A stretch of 64,000 nt of DNA from Labedella endophytica (GCF_003990045.1 NZ_RZGZ01000002.1:186001-250000), one strand, 5' to 3'; positions 1 to 8,939 are shown, counted from the first letter of the stretch. The notes: generated from the sequence alone by a model not told the origin. Program-made: numbers and translations.

Positions 1-472
1 CCTTGTGGAGCCAGATGACCGAGGAGTCATCGCTCGCGTGGCGGAACGCCTCGAGCTCGTCGTCCCACGCCTGACCGAGTGCCACGCGCAGTTCGCGCTG
101 GAGCTCGGTCGCATCGGAGCCGGCGACCTCCATCGCGTAGCGGATACGGTCCTCCGGCACGACGACGTTCCCCGCGCTGTCGGTCTGCGCGTAGAAGATC
201 CCGAGATCGGGCGTGTGCAACCAGCGGCCGCCATCCGCTCCGGGTCCGGCGTCCTCCGTGACCTCGAAGCGCAAGTGCTCCCACCCGCGCAGGGACGAGG
301 CGATCGCGGCCCCCATGCCCTGCTGGCCGTCCCAGTAGAACTCGGCCCGCTGGCTGCCCGCGAGCACGGGCTGCTCGGTCCACGAGAAGTTCACGGCACG
401 CCCGAGGGCGCGACCGGCAGCCCACTCGACGTGTGGGCAGAGCGCGCGCGGTGACGAGTGGATGAAGATCAT
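1..472 (-). CDS. DUF3145 family protein (3' end outside window)
   Basis: The frame read from an ATG at 472 leftwards to the window edge stays open for 157 codons and begins MIFIHSSPRALCPHVEWAAG. The motifs SPRALCPHVEWA, LRGWEHLRFEVTE and a TPDLGIFYAQ-like stretch match the actinobacterial DUF3145 family as I know it. Members are about 160-170 residues, so only a few C-terminal codons should be missing. The protein is soluble and acidic, with no signal peptide. No biochemical function is established that I know of. The ribosome site in front of the ATG (GAGGG) is very close, so the start could be shifted by a few codons. It is divergent from the ABC transporter genes. Confidence 0.85.
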   Translation of the reverse strand, partial: MIFIHSSPRALCPHVEWAAGRALGRAVNFSWTEQPVLAGSQRAEFYWDGQQGMGAAIASSLRGWEHLRFEVTEDAGPGADGGRWLHTPDLGIFYAQTDSAGNVVVPEDRIRYAMEVAGSDATELQRELRVALGQAWDDELEAFRHASDDSSVIWLHK

Positions 473-780
473 CCCTCGTGCAGCTGGTGCCACCATTTCA
501 TCCTCCATCATCCTGGTACGTCTTCCCCTACGACCAAGACGGATGAGTGGTGCTATTCGATTTCGACGGACGTCTACACGAGACCACCGACATCGTTGAT
601 TATGCCGCAGGTTCCTGGGGAATACCAGCGGTGTCATCCGCTGTTCACACTGGGGTGTGCTGGTCGCTCCACGACCGCACGTCCACGCGGTCATCCGCCG
701 TCACACGACGACGCGATCGGACCGATCGTCGCCTACGATTTCCAGGCCGCTCACCACGCTCGACACCCAGCAAGGAAACC
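473..780. other. Divergent intergenic region (308 nt), no gene seen
   Basis: This stretch separates the DUF3145 gene (minus) from the ABC transporter lipoprotein (plus). No open frame in it has credible codon use or a ribosome site. It holds a short inverted repeat CACACtgggGTGTG at 646-659, a 15-bp palindrome at 714-728 and a candidate -10 at 734-739 for the transporter operon. No riboswitch was recognised. Confidence 0.5.
714..739 (+). promoter_or_regulatory. Candidate operator and -10 box of the ABC transporter operon
   Basis: CGATCGGaCCGATCG (714-728) is a 7-1-7 inverted repeat. Five bases further lies TACGAT (734-739), matching the actinobacterial -10 consensus TANNNT, about 40 nt before the lipoprotein ATG. 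A palindrome just upstream of the -10 is a typical repressor position, but no cognate regulator is encoded next to it and no clear -35 was found. Confidence 0.35.
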
Positions 781-1623
781 ATGTCCCCCTTCACCTCCTC
801 TCCCGTCCGCCGCCGTCTCCTGGCCGGCATCGCCCTCGTCGGTGCCCTCGGTCTCACGGCGTGCTCCTCCTCCGCGAGCACACCCGGCGCGTCGGAGTCG
901 GCGGAGGCGGCCGGACGCACCCTCGCACAGGTCCAGGACGCCGGTGTCCTCGTCGTCGGCACGGAGGGCACCTATCGCCCGTTCTCGTTCCACGAGGACG
1001 GGACGGGACCGCTCACCGGATACGACGTGGAGGTCGTGACGGCCGTCGCGGAGCAGCTCGGCGTCGAGGTCGAGTTCCAGGAGACCCAGTGGGACGGCAT
1101 CTTCGGCGGACTCGACGCCGGTCGCTTCGATGTCATCGCGAACCAGGTGTCGATCAATCCCGAGCGGCTCGAGGACTACTCCTTCAGCACGCCGTACACG
1201 ATCTCTCCCGGTGTGCTCGTCGTGGCCGAGGACAACACCGACATCACCTCGCTCGAGGATCTCTCCGGCAAGACCTCCGCGCAGTCGCTCACGAGCAACT
1301 GGTACGAGGTCGCGACCGGGTACGGCGCGAACGTCGAATCGGTCGAGGGCTGGGCGCAGGCCGTCGAGCTGCTCCGCCAGGGCCGCGTCGACGCGACCGT
1401 GAACGACGAGCTCACCTACCTCGACTACGAGCAGACCGAGGGTGGGGACACCGGCCTCAAGATCGTCGACGAGACCGATGACGCGTCCGAGAACGCCCTC
1501 GCCTTCCGACAGGGCAGCGACGACCTCGTGGCCGCGGTCGACGAGGCGCTCGAGGGGCTGCGCTCGAACGGTACGCTGGCCGAGATCTCCGAGAAGTACT
1601 TCGGGGAGGACGTCAGCCAGTAG
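781..1623 (+). CDS. Amino-acid ABC transporter substrate-binding lipoprotein (cystine type likely)
   Basis: 280 residues, family 3 extracellular solute-binding protein. The N-terminus has arginines 10-12, a hydrophobic run and the lipobox LTAC with lipidated Cys28, so it is an outer-leaflet lipoprotein. The mature part starts AGRTLAQVQDAGVLVVGTEG. Stretches such as GTEGTYRPFSF, GYDVEVV, TQWDGIFGGLDAGRFDVIANQV and DYSFSTPYTIS closely resemble TcyA/FliY cystine receptors as known to me, so cystine or a related polar amino acid is the likely ligand (inference). AAGGA precedes the ATG. The permease and ATPase follow in the same direction, giving a complete importer. Confidence 0.88.
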   Translation: MSPFTSSPVRRRLLAGIALVGALGLTACSSSASTPGASESAEAAGRTLAQVQDAGVLVVGTEGTYRPFSFHEDGTGPLTGYDVEVVTAVAEQLGVEVEFQETQWDGIFGGLDAGRFDVIANQVSINPERLEDYSFSTPYTISPGVLVVAEDNTDITSLEDLSGKTSAQSLTSNWYEVATGYGANVESVEGWAQAVELLRQGRVDATVNDELTYLDYEQTEGGDTGLKIVDETDDASENALAFRQGSDDLVAAVDEALEGLRSNGTLAEISEKYFGEDVSQ

Positions 1624-1678
1624 GCGCGACCTCCGCCGCTCGGGCGGGCTGACGACGAGACGACGGAAGGGATGACGA

Positions 1679-2335
1679 GTGGACTGGGATCTCGTGCTCT
1701 CGTCGCTCGGACCCCTCGCGGTCGGTGCCATCACCGGCACGATCCCGCTTGCTCTCGCATCGTTCGCGATCGGGATCGTGATCGCCCTGCTCGCCGCCCT
1801 CGCCCGGCTGTCGCCCCGGTGGTGGCTCTCGGGTATCGCCCGGTTCTACATCTCCGTGATCCGGGGAACCCCGCTGATCGTCCAGTTGTACGTGATCTTC
1901 TTCGGACTCCCGTCGATCGACGTCATCATCGACCCGTGGCCGAGCGCGATCATCGCGCTCTCGCTCAACGTGGGAGGGTATGCAGCCGAGGTGATCCGCG
2001 CGGCGATCCTATCGATCCCGCGCGGCCAGTGGGAGGCCGCCTACATGATCGGGATGCCCCGCTGGCTCGCCCTCCGGCGAATCATCCTGCCGCAAGCGGC
2101 GCGTGTCTCCGTCCCGCCGCTGTCGAACACCTTCATCAGCCTCGTGAAGGACACGGCGCTCTGCTCTCTCATCCTGGTCACCGAGATGTTCCGGATCGCT
2201 CAGCAGATCGCAGCGTTCTCGAACGAGTTCCTCCTGCTGTACGTCGAGGCGGCCGTGCTGTACTGGGTCATCTGCCTCGTGCTCTCCGCCGGGCAGGACC
2301 GGCTCGAACGGAGGCTCGAACGCCATGTCGCCTGA
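1679..2335 (+). CDS. Amino-acid ABC transporter permease (HisM/TcyB type)
   Basis: 218 residues from a GTG start preceded by GGAAGGGATG. Four or five hydrophobic segments, the IRGTPLIVQL motif of polar amino-acid permeases (about 61-70) and the EAA loop (about 119-138, EAAYMIGM...LP) that contacts the ATPase identify it. It follows the lipoprotein by 55 nt and overlaps the ATPase start by 11 nt, which points to translational coupling. It should form the membrane channel for the upstream binding protein. The substrate cannot be read from this subunit. Confidence 0.88.
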   Translation: MDWDLVLSSLGPLAVGAITGTIPLALASFAIGIVIALLAALARLSPRWWLSGIARFYISVIRGTPLIVQLYVIFFGLPSIDVIIDPWPSAIIALSLNVGGYAAEVIRAAILSIPRGQWEAAYMIGMPRWLALRRIILPQAARVSVPPLSNTFISLVKDTALCSLILVTEMFRIAQQIAAFSNEFLLLYVEAAVLYWVICLVLSAGQDRLERRLERHVA

Positions 2336-3128
2336 TCCCGACGAGCTCGTCGAGGCCACGGAGCCGCCGCCCGAACCGATGCTCGAGGTGCGGGGACTCG
2401 CGAAGTCGTTCGGCGACACAGCCGTCCTCCGGTCGGTCGACCTCGATCTGCTCCCCGGACGTGTCGTGTGCCTCATCGGGCCGTCCGGTTCCGGCAAGAC
2501 CACGGTGCTGCGCTCGCTCAACGGGCTGGAGACACCCGACGGCGGCACCCTCCGCGCTCCCCTGACGGGCCTCGAGGTCGACTTCTCGGAGCCGCTCACG
2601 AACGCGACACGCAACCGTGTGCGCGACCTCTCCGCGATGGTGTTCCAGCAGCACAACCTCTTCCCCCACCTGACCGTGCTCGAGAACGTCACGGAGGGGC
2701 CGCTGCGGGTTCAGGGACGTCCCCGAGCGGAGGTCGAGGAGGAGGCGCACGCCCTGCTCGACCGGGTCGGACTCCACGGGAAGAGCGGCGCGTTCCCCGC
2801 CGAGCTCTCCGGCGGTCAGCAACAGCGCGTGGGGATCGTCCGAGCGCTCGCCCTCCGCCCGCAGCTGCTGCTCTTCGACGAGCCTACGTCGTCGCTCGAC
2901 CCGGAGCTCGTGGGTGAAGTCCTGTCCGTCATGAAGGGTCTCGCCGACGACGGCTGGACGATGGTCGTCGTGACCCACGAACTCGCCTTCGCCCGCGACG
3001 TCGCGGACGACGTGCTCTTCCTGGACGGCGGGGTCGTCCTCGAGCGCGGTGCTCCGGCTGACATCTTCACCGCGCCGCGCGAGGAGCGCACGCGCCGGTT
3101 CCTCGATCGGCTCATGCGACCGTTCTGA
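2325..3128 (+). CDS. Amino-acid ABC transporter ATP-binding protein
   Basis: 267 residues. Walker A GPSGSGKTT (52-60), Q-loop VFQQHNLFPH (about 107-115), signature LSGGQQQR (161-168), Walker B LLLFDEP (181-187) and the switch histidine in VVVTHE are all present. It is the family of GlnQ/TcyC ATPases. The insert PLTGLEVDFSEPLTN between Walker A and the Q-loop is a little longer than in GlnQ. The first 18 residues are rich in Pro and Glu and may be dispensable, so a later start (PMLEVRGL) cannot be excluded. It energises the importer encoded by the two preceding genes. Confidence 0.88.
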   Translation: MSPDPDELVEATEPPPEPMLEVRGLAKSFGDTAVLRSVDLDLLPGRVVCLIGPSGSGKTTVLRSLNGLETPDGGTLRAPLTGLEVDFSEPLTNATRNRVRDLSAMVFQQHNLFPHLTVLENVTEGPLRVQGRPRAEVEEEAHALLDRVGLHGKSGAFPAELSGGQQQRVGIVRALALRPQLLLFDEPTSSLDPELVGEVLSVMKGLADDGWTMVVVTHELAFARDVADDVLFLDGGVVLERGAPADIFTAPREERTRRFLDRLMRPF

Positions 3129-3386
3129 GGGTCAGGCGACTCCGACGGCCACCTCGCCCGTCCCACGGCCCCGAGTGGACGGGCCGCTTCCGTGTGCCCG
3201 CGTCCGTCCGCTGCCTGCTGTAGCTGCAGCGAGCGTGCGCACGTCGTCGTCGCGCGCGCTTATAACCCGAGGAGAGGTGAAAAGGCGAGGACTTTCTCCA
3301 GATCGGTGGACCGCGAACACTCGAGGGAGGTCGTGAGGCGAACGCACACGACCCACACCAATCGGAGAATCGAGAGGGACCTGAGA

Positions 3387-4184
3387 ATGACTGACACCTA
3401 TCCGTCCGAGCCCCACCCCACGAGCGGCACGGGTTCGACGAGCGTCCCGCCCGTCCCGGCGGCACCGTCGGTCCACGGCGCGACCGCGACCCCGGCGACC
3501 CCCGCCACCCCGCCGACCGGCGGATCCACCCCGTCCGGCACGGCCGACACGGCGAAGGAGCAGGCGGCCAACGTCGCTTCCACGGCCAAGGAACAGGCGG
3601 CGAACGTCGGAGGAACTGCGGCCGACTCCGCGAAGGATGTCGCCTCCACGGCCAAGGACGAGGCCGGGAGGGTCGTGACGACCGCGAAGCGCGAGGCATC
3701 GGAGCTCTACGAGGAGACCCGCGCCCAGCTCACCGAACAGGCCGGTACGCAGCAGAAGAAGGTTGCGGCGGGACTGCACACCCTGAGCGACGAATTGCGC
3801 GACATGTCGGACGCCTCGTCCTCCTCGGGCGTGGCCACCGATCTCGTATCGCAGGCGGCGAGCCGCGCGGGTTCGGTCGCGACCTGGCTCGAGGACCGCG
3901 ACCCGGGTTCGCTCCTCACCGAGGTGAAGGACTTCGCCCGGAAGAAGCCGGGTACCTTCATCGCCGTCGCCGCGATAGCCGGCGTCGTCGCCGGTCGGCT
4001 CACGCGGAGCCTCGTGAGCGAGGCCAAGGACTCCGCCGCCGATGAGGCGACGGACGCCGCCGCGACGGGCACCTCGTCGTCGACTCACGACGGAGCCGCC
4101 GAGACCGTTGTCGCACCGCCGGTGACGACCGTTCCCGTCTCGAGCGCACCGGGCTACCAGGCGCCCGCGACGGGAGCGTACTGA
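3387..4184 (+). CDS. LEA-like repeat membrane protein, hypothetical
   Basis: 265 residues from the ATG at 3387, with GAGAGGG in front. The first 50 residues are Pro/Ala/Thr/Ser-rich. Then come degenerate 11-residue amphipathic repeats (TAKEQAANV twice, SAKDVASTAKDEAG) like those of LEA group 3 or apolipoprotein-type helices. A transmembrane or hairpin segment lies near residues 190-208 (FIAVAAIAGVVAGRL), followed by an acidic Ala/Thr/Pro tail. The arrangement and the DNA neighbours (holin III and DUF3618 proteins) are typical of small actinobacterial envelope or stress operons. No enzymatic motif is visible. Function unknown. Confidence 0.8.
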   Translation: MTDTYPSEPHPTSGTGSTSVPPVPAAPSVHGATATPATPATPPTGGSTPSGTADTAKEQAANVASTAKEQAANVGGTAADSAKDVASTAKDEAGRVVTTAKREASELYEETRAQLTEQAGTQQKKVAAGLHTLSDELRDMSDASSSSGVATDLVSQAASRAGSVATWLEDRDPGSLLTEVKDFARKKPGTFIAVAAIAGVVAGRLTRSLVSEAKDSAADEATDAAATGTSSSTHDGAAETVVAPPVTTVPVSSAPGYQAPATGAY

Positions 4185-4186
4185 TC

Positions 4187-4606
4187 ATGACGGACCCGTC
4201 CGCCACCCCGTCGGAACAGAAGGCCGCGACGACCTCGCTCGGCGACCTCCTGTCCGAGGTATCGCGCGACCTCTCGACCCTGTTCCGGCAGGAGGTCGAA
4301 CTCGCCAAGGCCGAGGCGAAGCAGTCCGCCACTCGCGCAGGGAAGGGAGCCGGTCTCCTCGGCGGGGCGGGCTACGCAGCCGGCATGGCCGTACTGTTCC
4401 TCTCCATCGCCCTCTGGTGGGGTCTCGGCCACCTGATCGGCAACGGCTGGTCGGCCGTCGTCGTCGCCGTGCTCTGGGCGATCATCGCCGCGATCCTGTT
4501 CGCGGCCGGCCGCTCGTCGATGAAGAAGGTGCAGGGAGTCCCCCGCACCGTCGACTCCCTGAAGAAGATCCCCGACACATTGAAGAAGAACGAGGAGAAC
4601 CGATGA
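4187..4606 (+). CDS. Phage holin superfamily III-like membrane protein
   Basis: 139 residues. An amphipathic N-terminal helix (SLGDLLSEVSRDLSTLFRQE) is followed by EVELAKAEAK and two transmembrane helices (about 62-83 and 88-107), then a basic tail. This is the PF07332-type architecture found in many actinobacteria next to DUF3618 genes. It is not evidence of a prophage, since no phage genes surround it. The ATG is 2 nt after the LEA-like stop, and its own stop overlaps the next gene (ATGA). It is probably an envelope-curvature or membrane-associated structural protein. The role is unproven. Confidence 0.82.
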   Translation: MTDPSATPSEQKAATTSLGDLLSEVSRDLSTLFRQEVELAKAEAKQSATRAGKGAGLLGGAGYAAGMAVLFLSIALWWGLGHLIGNGWSAVVVAVLWAIIAAILFAAGRSSMKKVQGVPRTVDSLKKIPDTLKKNEENR

Positions 4607-5232
4607 CTGACACCTCCGCTCAGAACCCCGACGCCATCCGCGCCGACATCGAGCACACCCGCCAGGCGCTCGGCAGCGACGTCGACGCGTTGGCCGACAA
4701 GGTCACCCCGTCGAAGATCGTCGACCGCGAGAAGGCGAAGGCCAAGGACGCGATCGGATCGGTCAAGGACAAGATCTTCGGGGTCGCCTCCGATGTGAAG
4801 GGCTCCGTGGGCGACGCCGCATCGTCCGCCGGCGGAACCGCCTCCGACCTCCCCCACCGCGCATCCTCGGCGGCCCAGGGCAATGCCATGGCCGTCGGCC
4901 TGATCGCCTTCGGCGTCGGCCTGCTCGTGTCCTCCCTCGTACCGGCGAGCTCGAAGGAGAAGGAGCTGGCGGCGGACGTCAAGGAAGCGGCACAGCCGCT
5001 CCTCGACGGCGCTCAGTCCCTCGGCAAGGAGATGGCCGGCAATCTCAAGGAGCCCGCGACCGATGCCGCCAACGCGGTGAAGGACGAGGCGACGGGCGCC
5101 GCCGCCTCGGTGAAGGAGGAGGCCACGGGAGCTGCCCAGTCCGTCAAGGACGAAGCAGCCGGGGCTCGCCAGAGCGTCGCGGACGAGACGTCGAACGCCA
5201 AGCACGCCGTCCAGGACCAGTCCACGAACTGA
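4603..5232 (+). CDS. DUF3618 domain protein with C-terminal 11-mer repeats
   Basis: 209 residues. The N-terminal segment (DAIRADIEHTRQALGSDVDALADKV) is the DUF3618 signature, followed by a short helix-rich region, one membrane segment near 88-105 (MAVGLIAFGVGLLVSSLV) and a C-terminal array of 11-residue repeats of the type VKDEATGAAAS / VKEEATGAAQS. The repeats recall those in the protein encoded at 3387. The start overlaps the holin-like stop by 4 nt. It is the last gene before a strong palindrome. It probably works with the two upstream proteins at the membrane, but no function is known. Confidence 0.85.
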   Translation: MTDTSAQNPDAIRADIEHTRQALGSDVDALADKVTPSKIVDREKAKAKDAIGSVKDKIFGVASDVKGSVGDAASSAGGTASDLPHRASSAAQGNAMAVGLIAFGVGLLVSSLVPASSKEKELAADVKEAAQPLLDGAQSLGKEMAGNLKEPATDAANAVKDEATGAAASVKEEATGAAQSVKDEAAGARQSVADETSNAKHAVQDQSTN

Positions 5233-5250
5233 CCTCGACGACGGCCATAA

Positions 5251-5286
5251 AGAGGTGCCCCGGCGGAATTCCGCCGGGGCACCTCT
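5251..5286. terminator. Perfect 36-bp palindrome between convergent genes
   Basis: Every base from 5251 to 5286 pairs across the centre (AGAGGTGCCCCGGCGGAA and its reverse complement). It sits between the DUF3618 stop and the dnaE stop, which converge here. There is no long U-run on either side, so it acts as a bidirectional stem-loop terminator only by inference. Confidence 0.75.
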
Positions 5287-5347
5287 GTCGTTCCCCGACC
5301 GAGAGCGCGGGGTCCGTCGCCTCCCGCAGGATGCGACGGAGCCCGCC

Positions 5348-8300
5348 TCAGTTGAGGCAGTTCGGACCGAGGAGGGACTTGAGCTCACCATAGAGATCCG
5401 CTGTGACCGAGACGGGGTACGGGATCTCGAAGAGCCGGGCGACGTCACCCTTGATGAGCTTGAGGCGCACCTCGGTGTCGCCACGATGCCGTGCGAGGAT
5501 CGTGCCGAGCTCTGTGATGGTCTCCGTCGTGGCACGGAAGTCGGGGACGCTGAGTCCCAGGGGGCCCGACGCGTCCGCCTGCCCGAGGTCGGGCACCATG
5601 AGGCTGTAGGCGTGCAGGTTCATCCCGTCGTCACGCATGCTCACGCGGCCGCGCACGACGACGATGGAGTCGCCGACGAGCGATGGTGAGAACTCCTGGT
5701 ATGCCTTGCCCATGAACATGACCGAGATCTCGCCGCTGAAGTCCTCGACGGTGATGATGCCGTACTGGTTGCCCGAGGCCTTCGCGACGCGGTGCTGCAC
5801 GCTCGTGACGAGACCCGCGACGGTGACCTGCTCGCCGTCCTCGGTGTTGTCCGACGAGGTGAGGTCGGTGATCGTCGTGGAGTAGTGCTTGGCGAGCTGC
5901 GCCTCGAGCCCGGCGAGGGGGTGGTCGGACACGTACAGGCCGAGCATCTCGCGTTCGAAGGCGAGCTTGTCCCGCTTCGACCACTCGGGGCGCTCCGGCA
6001 CGTGGGACTCGGGCGCGACCCCCGCCTCCTCGAAGAGCGAGTCGAAGTCGAAGCCGATGTTGCCGTTCTCCTCGTCCCGTTTGATCTTCACCGCGGACTC
6101 GACGGCGGATTCGTGCACCTCCACGAGGGCACGCCGTGTCGCGCCGAGAGTGTCGAACGCCCCAGCCTTGACGAGCGACTCGATCGTGCGCTTGTTCGCG
6201 ACCTGGAGGGGCACCTTGCGGAGGAAGTCGTGGAACGACTCGAACCGGCCCTTGGCCTCGCGCGCCTGGCGGATGCCGTCGACCACGTTGCTGCCCACGT
6301 TCCTCACGGCGCCGAGCCCGAAGCGGATGTCCTCGCCGACGGCCGCGAAGAAGCCGATCGACTCGTTGACGTCGGGCGGGAGCACCTTGATGCCCATCCG
6401 GCGGCACTCGTTGAGGTACATCGCCATCTTGTCCTTCGAGTCGCCGACGGACGTGAGCAGGGCCGCCATGTACTCGGCCCGGTAGTGCGCCTTGAGATAG
6501 GCCGTCCAGTAGCTGAGGATGCCGTAGGCGGCCGAGTGCGCCTTGTTGAAGGCGTAGTCCGAAAACGGCAGCAGGATGTCCCAGAGCATCTTGACGGCCT
6601 CGTCGCCGTAACCGTTGGCGTGCATGCCCTCGGAGAAGCCGGCGAACTGCTTGTCCAGCTCCGACTTCTTCTTCTTGCCCATGGCCCGCCGGAGGATGTC
6701 CGCCTGGCCGAGGGAGAAGCCGGCGACCTTCTGCGCGATCGCCATCACCTGCTCCTGGTAGATGATGAGGCCGTACGACGTGGAGAGGATCTCCTCGAGG
6801 GGCTCCGCGAGCTGCGGGTGGATCGGCGTGATGGGCTGCTGGCCGTTCTTCCGCAGCGCGTAGTTGATGTGGGAGTTCGCGCCCATGGGCCCCGGACGAT
6901 AGAGGGCGATGACGGCGGAGATGTCCTCGAAGTTGTCCGGCTTCATGAGGCGGAGGAGCGATCGCATCGGCCCGCCGTCGAGCTGGAAGACCCCGAGAGT
7001 ATCGCCGCGCGAGAGCAGCGCGTACGCCTCGGGGTCGTCGAGCTCGAGATCCTCGAGGACCGGCCGGAAGCCCCGGTTGGTTTCGATGTTGTCGAGGGCG
7101 TCGTCGATGATCGTGAGGTTGCGGAGCCCCAGGAAGTCCATCTTGATGAGGCCGAGGGACTCGCACGCCGGGTAGTCGAACTGCGTGACGATCTGGCCGT
7201 CCTGCTCCCGCTTCATGATCGGGATGATGTCGATGAGCGGGTCGGAGGACATGATGACGCCCGCCGCGTGCACGCCCCACTGACGCTTGAGGTTCTCGAG
7301 TCCGAGGGCGGTGTCGAAGACCGTCTTCGCCTCCGCGTCCGTCTCCACGACGGCGCGGATGTCCGCGGCCTCCTTGTAACGCGGGTGGTCACGATCGAAG
7401 ATGCCGGTGAGCGGGATGTCCTTGCCCATGACGGCCGGGGGCATCGCCTTGGTGAGCTTCTCGCCCATACCGAAGGGGAAGCCGAGGACGCGGGAAGAGT
7501 CCTTGAGCGCCTGCTTGGCCTTGATCGTGCCGTACGTGACGATCTGGGCCACGCGTTCGTCACCGTACTTGTCCGTGACGTACCGGATCACCTCGCCGCG
7601 ACGGCGCTCGTCGAAGTCGACGTCGAAGTCGGGCATGGAGACGCGGTCGGGGTTGAGGAATCGCTCGAAGATGAGTCCGTGGCGCAGCGGGTCGAGGTCC
7701 GTGATCCGCATCGCGTACGCGGCCATCGAGCCGGCTCCGGAACCGCGGCCGGGCCCCACCCGGATGCCGTTGTTCTTCGACCAGTTGATGAAGTCGGCGA
7801 CGACGAGGAAGTAGCCGGGGAAGCCCATCTGCGTGATGACTCCGACCTCGTAGTCGGCCTGCGCCCGCACCTCGCTCGGAACGCCGCTCGGGTAGCGCAC
7901 GTCGAGGCCGCGGTCGACCTCCTTCACGAACCAGGACTCCTCCGTCTCCCCCTCCGGGACGGGGAAGCGGGGCATGTAGTTCGCGCTCGTGTTGAACTTC
8001 ACGTCGCAGCGCTCGGCGATCGCGAGCGTGTTGTCGCACGCATCCGGGTGGTCGCGGAAGATCTGCCGCATCTCGGCGGCCGACTTCAGGTAGAACTCGT
8101 CCGCGTCGAACTTGAACCGGTTGGGGTCGTCGAGCGTCGAGCCCGACTGCACGCAGAGGAGGGCGGCGTGGGACGTGGCGTCGTGCGCATGGGTGTAGTG
8201 GAGGTCGTTGGTGGCGACGAGCGGGAGCGACAGGTCCTTCGCGAGGCGGAGCAGGTCCGTCATGATTCGTCGCTCGATACCGAGGCCGTGGTCCATGATC

Positions 8301-8869
8301 TCGCAGAAGAAGTTCTCCGCACCGAAGATGTCGCGGAAGTCCGCTGCCGCCTGGACGGCCGCGTCGTACTGGCCGAGGCGGAGTCTCGTCTGCACCTCGC
8401 CGCTCGGGCAGCCGGTCGTGGCGATGAGCCCGGACGAGTAGGTCGAGAGCAGTTCGCGGTCCATGCGCGGCTTGAAGTAGTAGCCCTCGATCGACGCCTT
8501 CGACGACAGCCGGAAGAGGTTGTGCATGCCCTCCGTCGACTGGGCGAGCAACGTCATGTGGGTGTAGGAGCCGGCGCCCGAGACGTCGTCTCCGCCCCCG
8601 TCGCCCCACCGAACGCGCGTGCGGTCCGAGCGGTGGGTACCGGGGGTGAGGTAGGCCTCGGTGCCGATGATGGGCTTGATCCCGGCATCGGTCGCGGTCT
8701 TCCAGAAATCGAACGCACCGAAGACGTTGCCGTGGTCCGTGATGGCGACGGCCGGCATGCCCTCGGTGACGGCCGCCTCGATGAGCGGTTTCACCCGAGC
8801 GGCACCGTCGAGCATCGAGTACTCGCTATGCACGTGGAGGTGCACGAAGGAATCAGAAGTCCGAGTCAT
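5348..8869 (-). CDS. dnaE: DNA polymerase III alpha subunit
   Basis: 1173 residues from the ATG at 8869. The protein begins MTRTSDSFVHLHVHSEYSML, the PHP domain start (HLHVHSEYS metal ligands). The PolC-type palm carries GPGRGSGAGS and PDFDVDFDERRR, holding the catalytic aspartates near residue 430. The finger and little-finger region (DYAFNKAHSAAYGILSYWTAYLK) follows. An OB fold near 1010-1100 (VTVAGLVTSVQHRV) and a short C-terminal domain close the protein. This is the DnaE1-type replicative polymerase of actinobacteria, full length. The frame is open further upstream, but the sequence before 8869 is not DnaE-like. Confidence 0.97.
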   Translation of the reverse strand: MTRTSDSFVHLHVHSEYSMLDGAARVKPLIEAAVTEGMPAVAITDHGNVFGAFDFWKTATDAGIKPIIGTEAYLTPGTHRSDRTRVRWGDGGGDDVSGAGSYTHMTLLAQSTEGMHNLFRLSSKASIEGYYFKPRMDRELLSTYSSGLIATTGCPSGEVQTRLRLGQYDAAVQAAADFRDIFGAENFFCEIMDHGLGIERRIMTDLLRLAKDLSLPLVATNDLHYTHAHDATSHAALLCVQSGSTLDDPNRFKFDADEFYLKSAAEMRQIFRDHPDACDNTLAIAERCDVKFNTSANYMPRFPVPEGETEESWFVKEVDRGLDVRYPSGVPSEVRAQADYEVGVITQMGFPGYFLVVADFINWSKNNGIRVGPGRGSGAGSMAAYAMRITDLDPLRHGLIFERFLNPDRVSMPDFDVDFDERRRGEVIRYVTDKYGDERVAQIVTYGTIKAKQALKDSSRVLGFPFGMGEKLTKAMPPAVMGKDIPLTGIFDRDHPRYKEAADIRAVVETDAEAKTVFDTALGLENLKRQWGVHAAGVIMSSDPLIDIIPIMKREQDGQIVTQFDYPACESLGLIKMDFLGLRNLTIIDDALDNIETNRGFRPVLEDLELDDPEAYALLSRGDTLGVFQLDGGPMRSLLRLMKPDNFEDISAVIALYRPGPMGANSHINYALRKNGQQPITPIHPQLAEPLEEILSTSYGLIIYQEQVMAIAQKVAGFSLGQADILRRAMGKKKKSELDKQFAGFSEGMHANGYGDEAVKMLWDILLPFSDYAFNKAHSAAYGILSYWTAYLKAHYRAEYMAALLTSVGDSKDKMAMYLNECRRMGIKVLPPDVNESIGFFAAVGEDIRFGLGAVRNVGSNVVDGIRQAREAKGRFESFHDFLRKVPLQVANKRTIESLVKAGAFDTLGATRRALVEVHESAVESAVKIKRDEENGNIGFDFDSLFEEAGVAPESHVPERPEWSKRDKLAFEREMLGLYVSDHPLAGLEAQLAKHYSTTITDLTSSDNTEDGEQVTVAGLVTSVQHRVAKASGNQYGIITVEDFSGEISVMFMGKAYQEFSPSLVGDSIVVVRGRVSMRDDGMNLHAYSLMVPDLGQADASGPLGLSVPDFRATTETITELGTILARHRGDTEVRLKLIKGDVARLFEIPYPVSVTADLYGELKSLLGPNCLN

Positions 8870-8896
8870 GAGGTCTCCGAACGTGTCGCGGGTGGA

Positions 8897-8939
8897 TCGA
8901 GAACGAGGTGTCGAGAACGAGGGTGTCGAGAACGAGGTG
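8897..8939. repeat. Three tandem 14-15 bp repeats in the dnaE leader
   Basis: TCGAGAACGAGGTG (8897-8910), TCGAGAACGAGGGTG (8911-8925) and TCGAGAACGAGGTG (8926-8939) follow head to tail, 28-70 nt upstream of the dnaE start. Only the middle copy has one extra G. They lie outside both flanking genes. Confidence 0.85.

Noticed and set aside
4187-4606. Holin gene as a sign of a prophage
   Set aside because: The holin III-like protein is common in actinobacterial chromosomes next to DUF3618, and no other phage gene is present.
8897-8939. LexA/SOS box in the dnaE leader
   Set aside because: The repeats contain GAACGA but not the CGAACNNNNGTTCG palindrome.
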